This document shows positions 58,824 to 60,000 of a stretch of 60,000 nucleotides of DNA, piece after piece. The stretch covers positions 9,116,001-9,176,000 of the forward strand of contig OX485803.1 of the NCBI GenBank assembly GCA_950295325.1, written 5' to 3'. The notes beneath the pieces are model-generated. The model was not told the DNA's origin. It saw only the letters and a list, made by a program, of their open reading frames with translations, and made no database searches. The position numbers and the translations under genes are program-made. Origin of the DNA: Polytrichum commune. Taxonomy: Eukaryota > Streptophyta > Polytrichopsida > Polytrichales > Polytrichaceae. The stretch's first letter is position 1; every line of letters starts with the position of its first letter.

Positions 58824-60000
58824 GCTGGAGGGTCATCGGTGAGCATTCGGCACCAGTCCATTTCCCATCCGATTATAAGACTATACCGGTTGCGTCCGTA
58901 ATCAAAATTCTCCTTCTATCTTTTCCTACAACTCACAAATCCCGGCTTGCGATTGAAACCGATAACAACAAACTGCACTGAAACAATACAAGGGAGTGTA
59001 AGTTTCAGCACTCAACGAAATGCCAACCTTTCTGACAAGGTAGTTCACCAAAAGATTTAAAATACCATTTTGAAGCACATTCTTGACTCAGATATTCGCA
59101 TGAAGAATGCAGCCTTCTCGTACCAAATTTGTGGATTATAATGTCTTTTCCGAATAGCATTTTCATTCTATCTGTTGGTCTCACTTGCAGGGATGATCAA
59201 CTTCACACTGCGATACCAAAGCCTCGATGCATGACCTTGAGACTTCAGGACAAGTTTCTAAAGGATATCAATCGACGCAATTCTTTCAAAATCAGACACC
59301 GCCATCAGCAAATAAGCATAGAATTACTGCGGCGAAGTGAGATGTCCCCATAATCAAATGGAAGGCATCATTCTTCATTGAATGCCTATAATCGCTGGGT
59401 ACAAGCACTTCAGACACACAAGTCAGTTTAAATTCATCAGCCCAACAAGCCCTACATCACCATCACCCGAAATCCGAACGACAAGCGCATGCGTACCTGC
59501 CAAATCCTTGCACTCAGCACTACCATATCCTTGAAGCCAAGGTTTGCAGTTCGTATTCACGAACCCTAAATTGAATGGAGTACAGTATAGAGGTCACAGA
59601 CTTCGCAGTTCCAACCATAGTGAGCCACTCACATCATTTGAGCGTGGCAAAAACACAATTCTTTGCGGTACACCCGGCGGACTTCAGAAACTGAACTTGT
59701 GGTGTAACTAAAGAGGTTGACAAGTTTATAATTGCAAGATCTGCCCCAGCATATCATTGCATAGCAAATGGGGAATGATCCAGAAACCAAACCTGAGAGG
59801 ATGACTGCGGCAGCTTTAAATCCTCAGCCTCCCACCTCAGCTGCAAAACAATATGGTTCACATTCCCTCCAGAGCCCTTGCACCCCAACCGCAAGGCTAA
59901 TAACCTCTCCAGAATCGAAGCTCGTGTGTGCAGAAGTCATTCCACAAATTACCTCAGACGGGAAACTAAATGTCTACCCATAGCTGGTGCCCTCCTCCGC
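58824..60000. other. no supported gene at the window end
   Basis: Probably promoter or 5' leader of the RAWUL gene. A 72-codon plus-strand frame (59768-59983) has no motif. Nothing else is recognised. Confidence 0.4.

Noticed and set aside
59768-59983. Complete short plus-strand frame at the window end
   Set aside because: No motif, no visible splice or promoter support, and it probably overlaps the leader of the minus-strand gene.
1-60000. CRISPR array or prokaryotic operon
   Set aside because: No regularly spaced short repeats with unique spacers; genes are spliced and widely spaced.

Overview
The window is nuclear DNA of a land plant. It has spliced genes with GT-AG introns (and one GC-AG intron), plant-specific families (a SIP aquaporin, a NAC transcription factor, a RAWUL-domain protein of the LAX2/DRIP kind, a plastid-type glutaredoxin), AT-rich intergenic DNA, and a dense layer of small degenerate transposons. 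Kilobase introns and the mostly old, non-LTR repeat content would suit a seedless plant (fern, lycophyte or bryophyte) as well as a seed plant. I cannot name the species.

Layout. 1-6.3 kb: gene-free, with diverged dispersed repeats. 6377-8840 (+): SIP1-type aquaporin in three exons, whose first intron holds a triplicated block that copied the end of exon 1. 9.4-11.2 kb: a 90-bp minisatellite of about ten units, bracketed on the minus strand by tRNA-like sequences. 11.8-13.3 kb: two copies of a foldback MITE-like family. 13843-18251 (+): CPYC glutaredoxin in five exons, with a tandem duplication, MITE-like insertions and a GC-AG intron. 18.3-47.4 kb: about 29 kb without a convincing intact gene. 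It holds a TIR element with target-site duplication, LINE-type zinc-knuckle remnants, a broken hAT-type transposase, foldback elements, a GC-rich hairpin caught in one copy of a duplication, and a mitochondrial nad5 fragment beside an exon-like island. 48719-52227 (+): NAC transcription factor in three exons, carrying a 5S-rRNA-derived retroposon in intron 2. 54309-58152 (-): RAWUL-domain gene in five recognised exons, convergent with the NAC gene; its 5' end is uncertain. 58.8-60 kb: no supported gene.

The four genes are functionally unrelated (membrane channel, plastid redox, two nuclear regulators), as expected for ordinary plant chromosomal neighbours. The most unusual elements are the 5S-derived insertion with long flanking direct repeats (50.7-51.1 kb), the 131-nt long-armed hairpin at 21.4 kb, the structured leader upstream of the NAC gene, the exon-end triplication in the aquaporin intron, and the minisatellite. 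Exon structures come from reading splice sites and protein continuity by eye. Family assignments are from memory of conserved motifs, not from a database search.
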